Origin: Drosophila pseudoobscura
Lineage: Eukaryota; Arthropoda; Insecta; Diptera; Drosophilidae
Direction of reading: 5' to 3'
DNA length: 64,000 nt
Assembly (NCBI RefSeq): GCF_009870125.1
Contig: NC_046683.1
Span: forward strand, 7,812,001 to 7,876,000
The notes under the pieces: generated by a model
Told to the model about the DNA's origin: nothing
The model's input: the letters and a program-made list of their open reading frames with translations, nothing else
Database searches by the model: none
Shown here: piece after piece, positions 12,931 to 28,400 of the stretch
How positions within the stretch are numbered: position 1 is the first letter of the stretch
Layout: each line of letters opens with the position of its first letter
Made by a program: the position numbers and the translations under genes

Positions 12931-15900
12931 AGATATGCACATCCAAATCTTCGGAAGGCTATATCTCACACAAGTAGAGTCCGATCGGTCGATTGGCAGG
13001 ACTCTCCTTATCAAAAAAGACATGCCACGCCCCGATCGGCTGCCGTATCGCTGAGATATAGAGTGCAGAATAACTAGTATCTCAAAGATATGCACATCCA
13101 AATCTTCGGAAGGCTATATCTCACACAAGTAGAGTCCGATCGGTCGATTGGCAGGACTCTCCTTATCAAAAAAGACATGCCACGCCCCGATCGGCTGCCG
13201 TATCGCTGAGATATAGTGTGCAGCATAACTAGTATCTCAAAGATATGCACATCCAAATCTTCGGAAGGCTATATCTCACACAAGTAGAGCCCGATAGGTG
13301 CAGGACCTACTTTCCCAGGACCGTGGGAGTCCTGCCTGTCGACTGCCATCAAAATCTCGACTTCGGAAATGAGGCCGATTTTTGGCAAATTTAATGATGT
13401 AACCATCATGATTTTTTGCGAAAATCGTGAAAAAATGGATGTCCTTTTTTCTGACGGCAGTCGACAGACAGGACTCTCCTGATCACAAAAAGACATGCCA
13501 CGCCCCGATCGGCTGCCGTATCACTGAGATATAGCGTGCAGAATAACCAGTATCTCAAAGATATGCACATCCAAATCTTCGGAAGGCTATATCTCACACA
13601 AGTAGAGCCCGATCGGTCGATTGGCAGGACTCTCCTTATCAAAAAAGACATGCCACGCCCCGATCGGCTGCCGTATCGCTGAGATATAGTGTGCTGAATA
13701 ACCAGTATCTCAAAGATATGCACATCCAAATCTTCGGAAGACTATATCTCACACAAGTAGAGCCCGATCGGTCGATTGGCAGGACTCTCCTTATCAAAAA
13801 AGACATGCCACGGCCCGATCGGCTGCCGTATCGCTAAGATATAGTGTGCAGAATAACTAGTATCTTAAAGATATGCACATCCAAATCTTCGGAAGGCTAT
13901 ATCTCACACAAGTAGAGCCCGATCGGTCGATTGGCAGGACTCTTCTTATCAAAAAAGACATGCCACGGCCCGATCGGCTGCCGTATCACTGAGATATAGC
14001 GTGCAGAATAGCCAGTATCTCAAAGATATGCACATCCAAATCTTCGGAAGACTATATCTCACACAAGTAGAGCCCGATCGGTCGATTGGCAGGACTCTCC
14101 TTATCAAAAAAGACATGCCACGCCCCGATCGGCTGCCGTATCACTGAGATATAGCGTGCAGAATAGCCAGTATCTCAAAGATATGCACATCCAAATCTTC
14201 GGAAGACTATATCTCACACAAGTAGAGCCCGATCGGTCGATTGGCAGGACTCTTCTTATCAAAAAAGACATGCCACGGCCCGATCGGCTGCCGTATCGCT
14301 GAGATATAGTGTGCTGAATAACCAGTATCTCAAAGATATGCACATCCAAATCTTCGGAAGACTATATCTCACACAAGTAGAGCCCGATCGGTCGATTGGC
14401 AGGACTCTTCTTATCAAAAAAGACATGCCACGGCCCGATCGGCTGCCGTATCGCTGAGATATAGTGTGCTGAATAACCAGTATCTCAAAGATATGCACAT
14501 CCAAATCTTCGGAAGGCTATATCTCACACAAGTAGAGCCCGATCGGTCGATTGGCAGGACTCTCCTTATCAAAAAAGACATGCCACGCCCCGATCGGCTG
14601 CCGTATCACTGAGATATAGCGTGCAGAATAGCCAGTATCTCAAAGATATGCACATCCAAATCTTCGGAAGACTATATCTCACACAAGTAGAGCCCGATCG
14701 GTCGATTGGCAGGACTCTTCTTATCAAAAAAGACATGCCACGGCCCGATCGGCTGCCGTATCACTGAGATATAGCGTGCAGAATAGCCAGTATCTCAAAG
14801 ATATGCACATCCAAATCTTCGGAAGGCTATATCTCACACAAGTAGAGCCCGATCGGTCGATTGGCAGGACTCTTCTTATCAAAAAAGACATGCCACGGCC
14901 CGATCGGCTGCCGTATCGCTGAGATATAGTGTGCTGAATAACCAGTATCTCAAAGATATGCACATCCAAATCTTCGGAAGGCTATATCTCACACAAGTAG
15001 AGCCCGATCGGTCGATTGGCAGGACTCTCCTTATCAAAAAAGACATGCCACGGCCCGATCGGCTGCCGTATCGCTGAGATATAGCGTGCAGAATAGCCAG
15101 TATCTCAAAGATATGCACATCCAAATCTTCGGAAGACTATATCTCACACAAGTAGAGCCCGATCAGTCGATTGGCAGGACTCTTCTTATCAAAAAAGACA
15201 TGCCACGGCCCGATCGGCTGCCGTATCACTGAGATATAGCGTGCAGAATAGCCAGTATCTCAAAGATATGCACATCCAAATCTTCGGAAGGCTATATCTC
15301 ACACAAGTAGAGCCCGATCGGTCGATTGGCAGGACTCTTCTTATCAAAAAAGACATGCCACGGCCCGATCGGCTGCCGTATCGCTGAGATATAGTGTGCT
15401 GAATAACCAGTATCTCAAAGATATGCACATCCAAATCTTCGGAAGACTATATCTCACACAAGTAGAGCCCGATCGGTCGATTGGCAGGACTCTCCTTATC
15501 AAAAAAGACATGCCACGCCCCGATCGGCTGCCGTATCACTGAGATATAGCGTGCAGAATAGCCAGTATCTCAAAGATATGCACATCCAAATCTTCGGAAG
15601 ACTATATCTCACACAAGTAGAGCCCGATCGGTCGATTGGCAGGACTCTCCTTATCAAAAAAGACATGCCACGCCCCGATCGGCTGCCGTATCGCTGAGAT
15701 ATAGCGTGCAGAATAACTAGTATCTCAAAGATATGCACATCCAGATCTTCGGAAGGCTATATCTCACACAAGTAGAGCCCGATAGGTGCAGGACCTACTT
15801 TCCCAGGACCGTGGGAGTCCTGCCTGTCGACTGCCATCAAAATATCGACTTCGGAAATGAGGCCGATTTTTGGCAAATTTAATGATGTAACCATCATGAT

Positions 15901-16250
15901 TTTTTGCGAAAATCGTGAAAAAATGGATGTCCTTTTTTCTGACGGCAGTCGACAGGCAGGACTCTCCTGATCACAAAAAGACATGCCACGCCCCGATCGG
16001 CTGCCGTATCACTGAGTTATAGCGTGCAGAATAACCAGTATCTCAAAGATATGCACATCCAAATCTTCGGAAAACTATATTTCACACAAGTAGAGCCCGA
16101 TCGGTCGATTGGCAGGACTCTCCTTATCAAAAAAGACATGCCACGCCCCGATCGGCTGCCGTATCGCTGAGATATAGTGTGCAGAATAACTAGTATCTTA
16201 AAGATATGCACATCCAGATCTTCGGAAGGCTATATCTCACACAAGTAGAG
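9740..16250 (+). repeat. Pair of about 2-kb blocks repeated at a 4,519-bp offset
   Basis: Blocks at about 9.74-11.7 kb and 14.26-16.2 kb align unit by unit at an offset of 4,519 bp, seen at 10,205/14,724, 10,670/15,189, 11,238/15,757 and 11,498/16,017. Both carry the rare markers GATCAGTCGATT, AAATATCGACTTC and AAACTATATTTCAC. Part of the second block is copied again in the 5.93-kb duplication, so some sequence exists three times. Confidence 0.8.
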
Positions 16251-19200
16251 CCCGATCGGTCGATTGGCAGGACTTATCAAAAAAGACATGCCACGCCCCG
16301 ATCGGCTGCCGTATCGCTGAGATATAGTGTGCAGAATAACTAGTATCTTAAAGATATGCACATCCAGATCTTCGGAAAACTATATCTCACACAAGTAGAG
16401 CCCGATCGGTCGATTGGCAGGACTCTCCTTATCAAAAAAGACATGCCACGCCCCGATCGGCTGCCGTATCGCTGAGATATAGCGTGCAGAATAACCAGTA
16501 TCTCAAAGATATGCACATCCAGATCTTCGGAAGGCTATATCTCACACAAGTAGAGCCCGATAGGTGCAGGACCTACTTTCCCAGGACCGTGGGAGTCCTG
16601 CCTGTCGACTGCCATCAAAATCTCGACTTCGGAAATGAGGCCGATTTTTGGCAAATTTAATGATGTAACCATCATGATTTTTTGCGAAAATCGTGAAAAT
16701 ATGGATGTCCTTTTTTCTGACGGCAGTCGACAGGCAGGACTCTATGATCACAAAAAGACATGCCACGCCCCGATCGGCTGCCGTATCACTGAGATATAGC
16801 GTGCAGAATAACCAGTATCTCAAAGATATGCACATCCAGATCTTCGGAAGGCTATATCTCACACAAGTAGAGCCCGATAGGTGCAGGACCTACTTTCCCA
16901 GGACCGTGGGAGTCCTGCCTGTCGACTGCCATCAAAATCTCGACTTCGGAAATGAGGCCGATTTTTGGCAAATTTAATGATGTAACCATCATGATTTTTT
17001 GCGAAAATCGTGAAAAAATGGATGTCCTTTTTTCTGACGGCAGTCGACAGGCAGGACTCTCCTGATCACAAAAAGACATGCCACGCCCCGATCGGCTGCC
17101 GTATCGCTGAGATATAGTGTGCAGAATAACTAGTATCTTAAAGATATGCACATCCAGATCTTCGGAAGGCTATATCTCACACAAGTAGAGCCCGATCGGT
17201 CGATTGGCAGGACTCTCCTTATCAAAAAAGACATGCCACGCCCCGATCGGCTGCCGTATCACTGAGATATAGCGTGCAGAATAGCCAGTATCTCAAAGAT
17301 ATGCACATCCAAATCTTCGGAAGACTATATCTCACACAAGTAGAGCCCGATCGGTCGATTGGCAGGACTCTCTGTATCAAAAACGACATGCCACGCCCCG
17401 ATCGGCTGCCGTATCGCTGAGATATAGTGTGCTGAATAACCAGTATCTCAAAGATATGCACATCCAAATCTTCGGAAGACTATATCTCACACAAGTAGAG
17501 CCCGATCGGTCGATTGGCAGGACTCTCCTTATCAAAAAAGACATGCCACGCCCCGATCGGCTGCCGTATCACTGAGATATAGCGTGCAGAATAGCCAGTA
17601 TCTCAAAGATATGCACATCCAAATCTTCGGAAGACTATATCTCACACAAGTAGAGCCCGATCGGTCGATTGGCAGGACTCTCCTTATCAAAAAAGACATG
17701 CCACGCCCCGATCGGCTGCCGTATCGCTGAGATATAGCGTGCAGAATAACCAGTATCTCAAAGATATGCACATCCAAATCTTCGGAAGACTATATCTCAC
17801 ACAAGTAGAGCCCGATAGGTGCAGGACCTACTTTCCCAGGACCGTGGGAGTCCTGCCTGTCGACTGCCATCAAAATCTCGACTTCGGAAATGAGGCCGAT
17901 TTTTGGCAAATTTAATGATGTAACCATCATGATTTTTTGCGAAAATCGTGAAAAAATGGATGTCCTTTTTTCTGACGGCAGTCGACAGGCAGGACTCTCC
18001 TGATCACAAAAAGACATGCCACGCCCCGATCGGCTGCCGTATCACTGAGATATAGCGTGCAGAATAACCAGTATCTCAAAGATATGCACATCCAGATCTT
18101 TGGAAGGCTATATCTCACACAAGTAGAGCCCGATCGGTCGATTGGCAGGACTCTCCTTATCAAAAAAGACATGCCACGCCCCGATCGGCTGCCGTATCAC
18201 TGAGATATAGTGTGCAGAATAACCAGTATCTCAAAGATATGCACATCCAAATCTTCGGAAGACTATATCTCACAAGTAGAGCCCGATCGGTCGATTGGCA
18301 GGACTCTCCTTATCAAAAAAGACATGCCACGCCCCGATCGGCTGCCGTATCGCTGAGATATAGTGTGCAGAATAACTAGTATCTTAAAGATATGCACATC
18401 CAGATCTTCGGAAGGCTATATCTCACACAAGTAGAGCCCGATCGGTCGATTGGCAGGACTCTCCTTATCAAAAAAGACATGCCACGCCCCGATCGGCTGC
18501 CGTATCGCTGAGATATAGCGTGCAGAATAACCAGTATCTCAAAGATATGCACATCCAAATCTTCGGAAGACTATATCTCACACAAGTAGAGCCCGATAGG
18601 TGCAGGACCTACTTTCCCAGGACCGTGGGAGTCCTGCCTGTCGACTGCCATCAAAATCTCGACTTCGGAAATGAGGCCGATTTTTGGCAAATTTAATGAT
18701 GTAACCATCATGATTTTTTGCGAAAATCGTGAAAAATGGATGTCCTTTTTTCTGACGGCAGTCGACAGGCAGGACTCTCCTGATCACAAAAAGACATGCC
18801 ACGCCCCGATCGGCTGCCGTATCACTGAGATATAGCGTGCAGAATAACCAGTATCTCAAAGATATGCACATCCAGATCTTCGGAAGGCTATATCTCACAC
18901 AAGTAGAGCCCGATAGGTGCAGGACCTACTTTCCCAGGACCGTGGGAGTCCTGCCTGTCGACTGCCATCAAAATCTCGACTTCGGAAATGAGGCCGATTT
19001 TTGGCAAATTTAATGATGTAACCATCATGATTTTTTGCGAAAATCGTGAAAAAATGGATGTCCTTTTTTCTGACGGCAGTCGACAGGCAGGACTCTCCTG
19101 ATCACAAAAAGACATGCCACGCCCCGATCGGCTGCCGTATCGCTGAGATATAGTGTGCAGAATAACTAGTATCTTAAAGATATGCACATCCAGATCTTCG

Positions 19201-22200
19201 GAAGGCTATATCTCACACAAGTAGAGCCCGATCGGTCGATTGGCAGGACTCTCTGTATCAAAAAAGACATGCCACGCCCCGATCGGCTGCCGTATCGCTG
19301 AGATATAGTGTGCTGAATAACCAGTATCTCAAAGATATGCACATCCAAATCTTCGGAAGACTATATCTCACACAAGTAGAGCCCGATCGGTCGATTGGCA
19401 GGACTCTCCTTATCAAAAAAGACATGCCACGCCCCGATCGGCTGCCGTATCACTGAGATATAGCGTGCAGAATAGCCAGTATCTCAAAGATATGCACATC
19501 CAAATCTTCGGAAGACTATATCTCACACAAGTAGAGCCCGATCGGTCGATTGGCAGGACTCTCCTTATCAAAAAAGACATGCCACGCCCCGATCGGCTGC
19601 CGTATCGCTGAGATATAGTGTGCTGAATAACCAGTATCTCAAAGATATGCACATCCAAATCTTCGGAAGACTATATCTCACACAAGTAGAGCCCGATCGG
19701 TCGATTGGCAGGACTCTCCTTATCAAAAAAGACATGCCACGGCCCGATCGGCTGCCGTATCGCTAAGATATAGTGTGCAGAATAACTAGTATCTTAAAGA
19801 TATGCACATCCAAATCTTCGGAAGGCTATATCTCACACAAGTAGAGCCCGATCGGTCGATTGGCAGGACTCTTCTTATCAAAAAAGACATGCCACGGCCC
19901 GATCGGCTGCCGTATCACTGAGATATAGCGTGCAGAATAGCCAGTATCTCAAAGATATGCACATCCAAATCTTCGGAAGACTATATCTCACACAAGTAGA
20001 GCCCGATCGGTCGATTGGCAGGACTCTCCTTATCAAAAAAGACATGCCACGCCCCGATCGGCTGCCGTATCACTGAGATATAGCGTGCAGAATAGCCAGT
20101 ATCTCAAAGATATGCACATCCAAATCTTCGGAAGACTATATCTCACACAAGTAGAGCCCGATCGGTCGATTGGCAGGACTCTTCTTATCAAAAAAGACAT
20201 GCCACGGCCCGATCGGCTGCCGTATCGCTGAGATATAGTGTGCTGAATAACCAGTATCTCAAAGATATGCACATCCAAATCTTCGGAAGACTATATCTCA
20301 CACAAGTAGAGCCCGATCGGTCGATTGGCAGGACTCTTCTTATCAAAAAAGACATGCCACGGCCCGATCGGCTGCCGTATCGCTGAGATATAGTGTGCTG
20401 AATAACCAGTATCTCAAAGATATGCACATCCAAATCTTCGGAAGGCTATATCTCACACAAGTAGAGCCCGATCGGTCGATTGGCAGGACTCTCCTTATCA
20501 AAAAAGACATGCCACGCCCCGATCGGCTGCCGTATCACTGAGATATAGCGTGCAGAATAGCCAGTATCTCAAAGATATGCACATCCAAATCTTCGGAAGA
20601 CTATATCTCACACAAGTAGAGCCCGATCGGTCGATTGGCAGGACTCTTCTTATCAAAAAAGACATGCCACGGCCCGATCGGCTGCCGTATCACTGAGATA
20701 TAGCGTGCAGAATAGCCAGTATCTCAAAGATATGCACATCCAAATCTTCGGAAGGCTATATCTCACACAAGTAGAGCCCGATCGGTCGATTGGCAGGACT
20801 CTTCTTATCAAAAAAGACATGCCACGGCCCGATCGGCTGCCGTATCGCTGAGATATAGTGTGCTGAATAACCAGTATCTCAAAGATATGCACATCCAAAT
20901 CTTCGGAAGGCTATATCTCACACAAGTAGAGCCCGATCGGTCGATTGGCAGGACTCTCCTTATCAAAAAAGACATGCCACGGCCCGATCGGCTGCCGTAT
21001 CGCTGAGATATAGCGTGCAGAATAGCCAGTATCTCAAAGATATGCACATCCAAATCTTCGGAAGACTATATCTCACACAAGTAGAGCCCGATCAGTCGAT
21101 TGGCAGGACTCTTCTTATCAAAAAAGACATGCCACGGCCCGATCGGCTGCCGTATCACTGAGATATAGCGTGCAGAATAGCCAGTATCTCAAAGATATGC
21201 ACATCCAAATCTTCGGAAGGCTATATCTCACACAAGTAGAGCCCGATCGGTCGATTGGCAGGACTCTTCTTATCAAAAAAGACATGCCACGGCCCGATCG
21301 GCTGCCGTATCGCTGAGATATAGTGTGCTGAATAACCAGTATCTCAAAGATATGCACATCCAAATCTTCGGAAGACTATATCTCACACAAGTAGAGCCCG
21401 ATCGGTCGATTGGCAGGACTCTCCTTATCAAAAAAGACATGCCACGCCCCGATCGGCTGCCGTATCACTGAGATATAGCGTGCAGAATAGCCAGTATCTC
21501 AAAGATATGCACATCCAAATCTTCGGAAGACTATATCTCACACAAGTAGAGCCCGATCGGTCGATTGGCAGGACTCTCCTTATCAAAAAAGACATGCCAC
21601 GCCCCGATCGGCTGCCGTATCGCTGAGATATAGCGTGCAGAATAACTAGTATCTCAAAGATATGCACATCCAGATCTTCGGAAGGCTATATCTCACACAA
21701 GTAGAGCCCGATAGGTGCAGGACCTACTTTCCCAGGACCGTGGGAGTCCTGCCTGTCGACTGCCATCAAAATATCGACTTCGGAAATGAGGCCGATTTTT
21801 GGCAAATTTAATGATGTAACCATCATGATTTTTTGCGAAAATCGTGAAAAAATGGATGTCCTTTTTTCTGACGGCAGTCGACAGGCAGGACTCTCCTGAT
21901 CACAAAAAGACATGCCACGCCCCGATCGGCTGCCGTATCACTGAGTTATAGCGTGCAGAATAACCAGTATCTCAAAGATATGCACATCCAAATCTTCGGA
22001 AAACTATATTTCACACAAGTAGAGCCCGATCGGTCGATTGGCAGGACTCTCCTTATCAAAAAAGACATGCCACGCCCCGATCGGCTGCCGTATCGCTGAG
22101 ATATAGTGTGCAGAATAACTAGTATCTTAAAGATATGCACATCCAGATCTTCGGAAGGCTATATCTCACACAAGTAGAGCCCGATCGGTCGATTGGCAGG

Positions 22201-25200
22201 ACTTATCAAAAAAGACATGCCACGCCCCGATCGGCTGCCGTATCGCTGAGATATAGTGTGCAGAATAACTAGTATCTTAAAGATATGCACATCCAGATCT
22301 TCGGAAAACTATATCTCACACAAGTAGAGCCCGATCGGTCGATTGGCAGGACTCTCCTTATCAAAAAAGACATGCCACGCCCCGATCGGCTGCCGTATCG
22401 CTGAGATATAGCGTGCAGAATAACCAGTATCTCAAAGATATGCACATCCAGATCTTCGGAAGGCTATATCTCACACAAGTAGAGCCCGATAGGTGCAGGA
22501 CCTACTTTCCCAGGACCGTGGGAGTCCTGCCTGTCGACTGCCATCAAAATCTCGACTTCGGAAATGAGGCCGATTTTTGGCAAATTTAATGATGTAACCA
22601 TCATGATTTTTTGCGAAAATCGTGAAAATATGGATGTCCTTTTTTCTGACGGCAGTCGACAGGCAGGACTCTCCTGATCACAAAAAGACATGCCACGCCC
22701 CGATCGGCTGCCGTATCACTGAGATATAGCGTGCAGAATAACCAGTATCTCAAAGATATGCACATCCAGATCTTCGGAAGGCTATATCTCACACAAGTAG
22801 AGCCCGATAGGTGCAGGACCTACTTTCCCAGGACCGTGGGAGTCCTGCCTGTCGACTGCCATCAAAATCTCGACTTCGGAAATGAGGCCGATTTTTGGCA
22901 AATTTAATGATGTAACCATCATGATTTTTTGCGAAAATCGTGAAAAAATGGATGTCCTTTTTTCTGACGGCAGTCGACAGGCAGGACTCTCCTGATCACA
23001 AAAAGACATGCCACGCCCCGATCGGCTGCCGTATCGCTGAGATATAGTGTGCAGAATAACTAGTATCTTAAAGATATGCACATCCAGATCTTCGGAAGGC
23101 TATATCTCACACAAGTAGAGCCCGATCGGTCGATTGGCAGGACTCTCCTTATCAAAAAAGACATGCCACGCCCCGATCGGCTGCCGTATCACTGAGATAT
23201 AGCGTGCAGAATAGCCAGTATCTCAAAGATATGCACATCCAAATCTTCGGAAGACTATATCTCACACAAGTAGAGCCCGATCGGTCGATTGGCAGGACTC
23301 TCTGTATCAAAAACGACATGCCACGCCCCGATCGGCTGCCGTATCGCTGAGATATAGTGTGCTGAATAACCAGTATCTCAAAGATATGCACATCCAAATC
23401 TTCGGAAGACTATATCTCACACAAGTAGAGCCCGATCGGTCGATTGGCAGGACTCTCCTTATCAAAAAAGACATGCCACGCCCCGATCGGCTGCCGTATC
23501 ACTGAGATATAGCGTGCAGAATAGCCAGTATCTCAAAGATATGCACATCCAAATCTTCGGAAGACTATATCTCACACAAGTAGAGCCCGATCGGTCGATT
23601 GGCAGGACTCTCCTTATCAAAAAAGACATGCCACGCCCCGATCGGCTGCCGTATCGCTGAGATATAGCGTGCAGAATAACCAGTATCTCAAAGATATGCA
23701 CATCCAAATCTTCGGAAGACTATATCTCACACAAGTAGAGCCCGATAGGTGCAGGACCTACTTTCCCAGGACCGTGGGAGTCCTGCCTGTCGACTGCCAT
23801 CAAAATCTCGACTTCGGAAATGAGGCCGATTTTTGGCAAATTTAATGATGTAACCATCATGATTTTTTGCGAAAATCGTGAAAAAATGGATGTCCTTTTT
23901 TCTGACGGCAGTCGACAGGCAGGACTCTCCTGATCACAAAAAGACATGCCACGCCCCGATCGGCTGCCGTATCACTGAGATATAGCGTGCAGAATAACCA
24001 GTATCTCAAAGATATGCACATCCAGATCTTTGGAAGGCTATATCTCACACAAGTAGAGCCCGATCGGTCGATTGGCAGGACTCTCCTTATCAAAAAAGAC
24101 ATGCCACGCCCCGATCGGCTGCCGTATCACTGAGATATAGTGTGCAGAATAACCAGTATCTCAAAGATATGCACATCCAAATCTTCGGAAGACTATATCT
24201 CACAAGTAGAGCCCGATCGGTCGATTGGCAGGACTCTCCTTATCAAAAAAGACATGCCACGCCCCGATCGGCTGCCGTATCGCTGAGATATAGTGTGCAG
24301 AATAACTAGTATCTTAAAGATATGCACATCCAGATCTTCGGAAGGCTATATCTCACACAAGTAGAGCCCGATCGGTCGATTGGCAGGACTCTCCTTATCA
24401 AAAAAGACATGCCACGCCCCGATCGGCTGCCGTATCGCTGAGATATAGCGTGCAGAATAACCAGTATCTCAAAGATATGCACATCCAAATCTTCGGAAGA
24501 CTATATCTCACACAAGTAGAGCCCGATAGGTGCAGGACCTACTTTCCCAGGACCGTGGGAGTCCTGCCTGTCGACTGCCATCAAAATCTCGACTTCGGAA
24601 ATGAGGCCGATTTTTGGCAAATTTAATGATGTAACCATCATGATTTTTTGCGAAAATCGTGAAAAATGGATGTCCTTTTTTCTGACGGCAGTCGACAGGC
24701 AGGACTCTCCTGATCACAAAAAGACATGCCACGCCCCGATCGGCTGCCGTATCACTGAGATATAGCGTGCAGAATAACCAGTATCTCAAAGATATGCACA
24801 TCCAGATCTTCGGAAGGCTATATCTCACACAAGTAGAGCCCGATAGGTGCAGGACCTACTTTCCCAGGACCGTGGGAGTCCTGCCTGTCGACTGCCATCA
24901 AAATCTCGACTTCGGAAATGAGGCCGATTTTTGGCAAATTTAATGATGTAACCATCATGATTTTTTGCGAAAATCGTGAAAAAATGGATGTCCTTTTTTC
25001 TGACGGCAGTCGACAGGCAGGACTCTCCTGATCACAAAAAGACATGCCACGCCCCGATCGGCTGCCGTATCGCTGAGATATAGTGTGCAGAATAACTAGT
25101 ATCTTAAAGATATGCACATCCAGATCTTCGGAAGGCTATATCTCACACAAGTAGAGCCCGATCGGTCGATTGGCAGGACTCTCTGTATCAAAAAAGACAT

Positions 25201-25450
25201 GCCACGCCCCGATCGGCTGCCGTATCGCTGAGATATAGTGTGCTGAATAACCAGTATCTCAAAGATATGCACATCCAAATCTTCGGAAGACTATATCTCA
25301 CACAAGTAGAGCCCGATCGGTCGATTGGCAGGACTCTCCTTATCAAAAAAGACATGCCACGCCCCGATCGGCTGCCGTATCACTGAGATATAGCGTGCAG
25401 AATAGCCAGTATCTCAAAGATATGCACATCCAAATCTTCGGAAGACTATA
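13600..25450 (+). repeat. 5.93-kb tandem segmental duplication inside the array
   Basis: Two neighbouring blocks, about 13.6-19.5 kb and 19.5-25.4 kb, match at an offset of 5,929-5,930 bp. The unique marker CGCTAAGATATAG occurs at about 13,833 and 19,762. Other matching pairs are 14,104/20,033, 15,757/21,686, 16,852/22,782 and 18,578/24,508. The offset rises by one after about 16.7 kb because the first copy reads GACTCTATGATCAC where the second reads GACTCTCCTGATCAC. The exact edges depend on nearly identical flanking units and were not resolved. Confidence 0.85.
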
Positions 25451-28400
25451 TCTCACACAAGTAGAGCCCGATCGGTCGATTGGCAGGACTCTCTGTATCA
25501 AAAACGACATGCCACGCCCCGATCGGCTGCCGTATCGCTGAGATATAGTGTGCTGAATAACCAGTATCTCAAAGATATGCACATCCAAATCTTCGGAAGA
25601 CTATATCTCACACAAGTAGAGCCCGATCGGTCGATTGGCAGGACTCTCCTTATCAAAAAAGACATGCCACGCCCCGATCGGCTGCCGTATCACTGAGATA
25701 TAGCGTGCAGAATAGCCAGTATCTCAAAGATATGCACATCCAAATCTTCGGAAGACTATATCTCACACAAGTAGAGCCCGATCGGTCGATTGGCAGGACT
25801 CTCCTTATCAAAAAAGACATGCCACGCCCCGATCGGCTGCCGTATCGCTGAGATATAGCGTGCAGAATAACCAGTATCTCAAAGATATGCACATCCAAAT
25901 CTTCGGAAGACTATATCTCACACAAGTAGAGCCCGATAGGTGCAGGACCTACTTTCCCAGGACCGTGGGAGTCCTGCCTGTCGACTGCCATCAAAATCTC
26001 GACTTCGGAAATGAGGCCGATTTTTGGCAAATTTAATGATGTAACCATCATGATTTTTTGCGAAAATCGTGAAAAAATGGATGTCCTTTTTTCTGACGGC
26101 AGTCGACAGGCAGGACTCTCCTGATCACAAAAAGACATGCCACGCCCCGATCGGCTGCCGTATCACTGAGATATAGCGTGCAGAATAACCAGTATCTCAA
26201 AGATATGCACATCCAAATCTTCGGAAGACTATATCTCACACAAGTAGAGCCCGATAGGTGCAGGACCTACTTTCCCAGGACCGTGGGAGTCCTGCCTGTC
26301 GACTGCCATCAAAATCTCGACTTCGGAAATGAGGCCGATTTTTGGCAAATTTAATGATGTAACCATCATGATTTTTTGCGAAAATCGTGAAAAAATGGAT
26401 GTCCTTTTTTCTGACGGCAGTCGACAGGCAGGACTCTCCTGATCACAAAAAGACATGCCACGCCCCGATCGGCTGCCGTATCACTGAGTTATAGCGTGCA
26501 GAATAACCAGTATCTCAAAGATATGCACATCCAAATCTTCGGAAAACTATATCTCACACAAGTAGAGCCCGATCGGTCGATTGGCAGGACTCTCCTTATC
26601 AAAAAAGACATGCCACGCCCCGATCGGCTGCCGTATCGCTGAGATATAGTGTGCAGAATAACTAGTATCTTAAAGATATGCACATCCAGATCTTCGGAAG
26701 GCTATATCTCACACAAGTAGAGCCCGATCGGTCGATTGGCAGGACTCTCCTTATCAAAAAAGACATGCCACGCACCGATCGGCTGCCGTATCGCTGAGAT
26801 ATAGTGTGCAGAATAACTAGTATCTTAAAGATATGCACATCCAGATCTTCGGAAGGCTATATCTCACACAAGTAGAGCCCGATAGGTGCAGGACCTACTT
26901 TCCCAGGACCGTGGGAGTCCTGCCTGTCGACTGCCATCAAAATCTCGACTTCGGAAATGAGGCCGATTTTTGGCAAATTTAATGATGTAACCATCATGAT
27001 TTTTTGCGAAAATCGTGAAAAATGGATGTCCTTTTTTCTGACGGCAGTCGACAGGCAGGACTCTCCTGATCACAAAAAGACATGCCACGCCCCGATCGGC
27101 TGCCGTATCACTGAGATATAGCGTGCAGAATAACCAGTATCTCAAAGATATGCACATCCAGATCTTCGGAAGGCTATATCTCACACAAGTAGAGCCCGAT
27201 AGGTGCAGGACCTACTTTCCCAGGACCGTGGGAGTCCTGCCTGTCGACTGCCATCAAAATCTCGACTTCGGAAATGAGGCCGATTTTTGGCAAATTTAAT
27301 GATGTAACCATCATGATTTTTTGCGAAAATCGTGAAAAAATGGATGTCCTTTTTTCTGACGGCAGTCGACAGGCAGGACTCTCCTGATCACAAAAAGACA
27401 TGCCACGCCCCGATCGGCTGCCGTATCGCTGAGATATAGTGTGCAGAATAACTAGTATCTTAAAGATATGCACATCCAGATCTTCGGAAGGCTATATCTC
27501 ACACAAGTAGAGCCCGATCGGTCGATTGGCAGGACTCTCTGTATCAAAAAAGACATGCCACGCCCCGATCGGCTGCCGTATCGCTGAGATATAGTGTGCT
27601 GAATAACCAGTATCTCAAAGATATGCACATCCAAATCTTCGGAAGACTATATCTCACACAAGTAGAGCCCGATCGGTCGATTGGCAGGACTCTCCTTATC
27701 AAAAAAGACATGCCACGCCCCGATCGGCTGCCGTATCACTGAGATATAGCGTGCAGAATAGCCAGTATCTCAAAGATATGCACATCCAAATCTTCGGAAG
27801 ACTATATCTCACACAAGTAGAGCCCGATCGGTCGATTGGCAGGACTCTCTGTATCAAAAACGACATGCCACGCCCCGATCGGCTGCCGTATCGCTGAGAT
27901 ATAGTGTGCTGAATAACCAGTATCTCAAAGATATGCACATCCAAATCTTCGGAAGACTATATCTCACACAAGTAGAGCCCGATCGGTCGATTGGCAGGAC
28001 TCTCCTTATCAAAAAAGACATGCCACGCCCCGATCGGCTGCCGTATCACTGAGATATAGCGTGCAGAATAGCCAGTATCTCAAAGATATGCACATCCAAA
28101 TCTTCGGAAGACTATATCTCACACAAGTAGAGCCCGATCGGTCGATTGGCAGGACTCTCCTTATCAAAAAAGACATGCCACGCCCCGATCGGCTGCCGTA
28201 TCGCTGAGATATAGCGTGCAGAATAACCAGTATCTCAAAGATATGCACATCCAAATCTTCGGAAGACTATATCTCACACAAGTAGAGCCCGATAGGTGCA
28301 GGACCTACTTTCCCAGGACCGTGGGAGTCCTGCCTGTCGACTGCCATCAAAATCTCGACTTCGGAAATGAGGCCGATTTTTGGCAAATTTAATGATGTAA

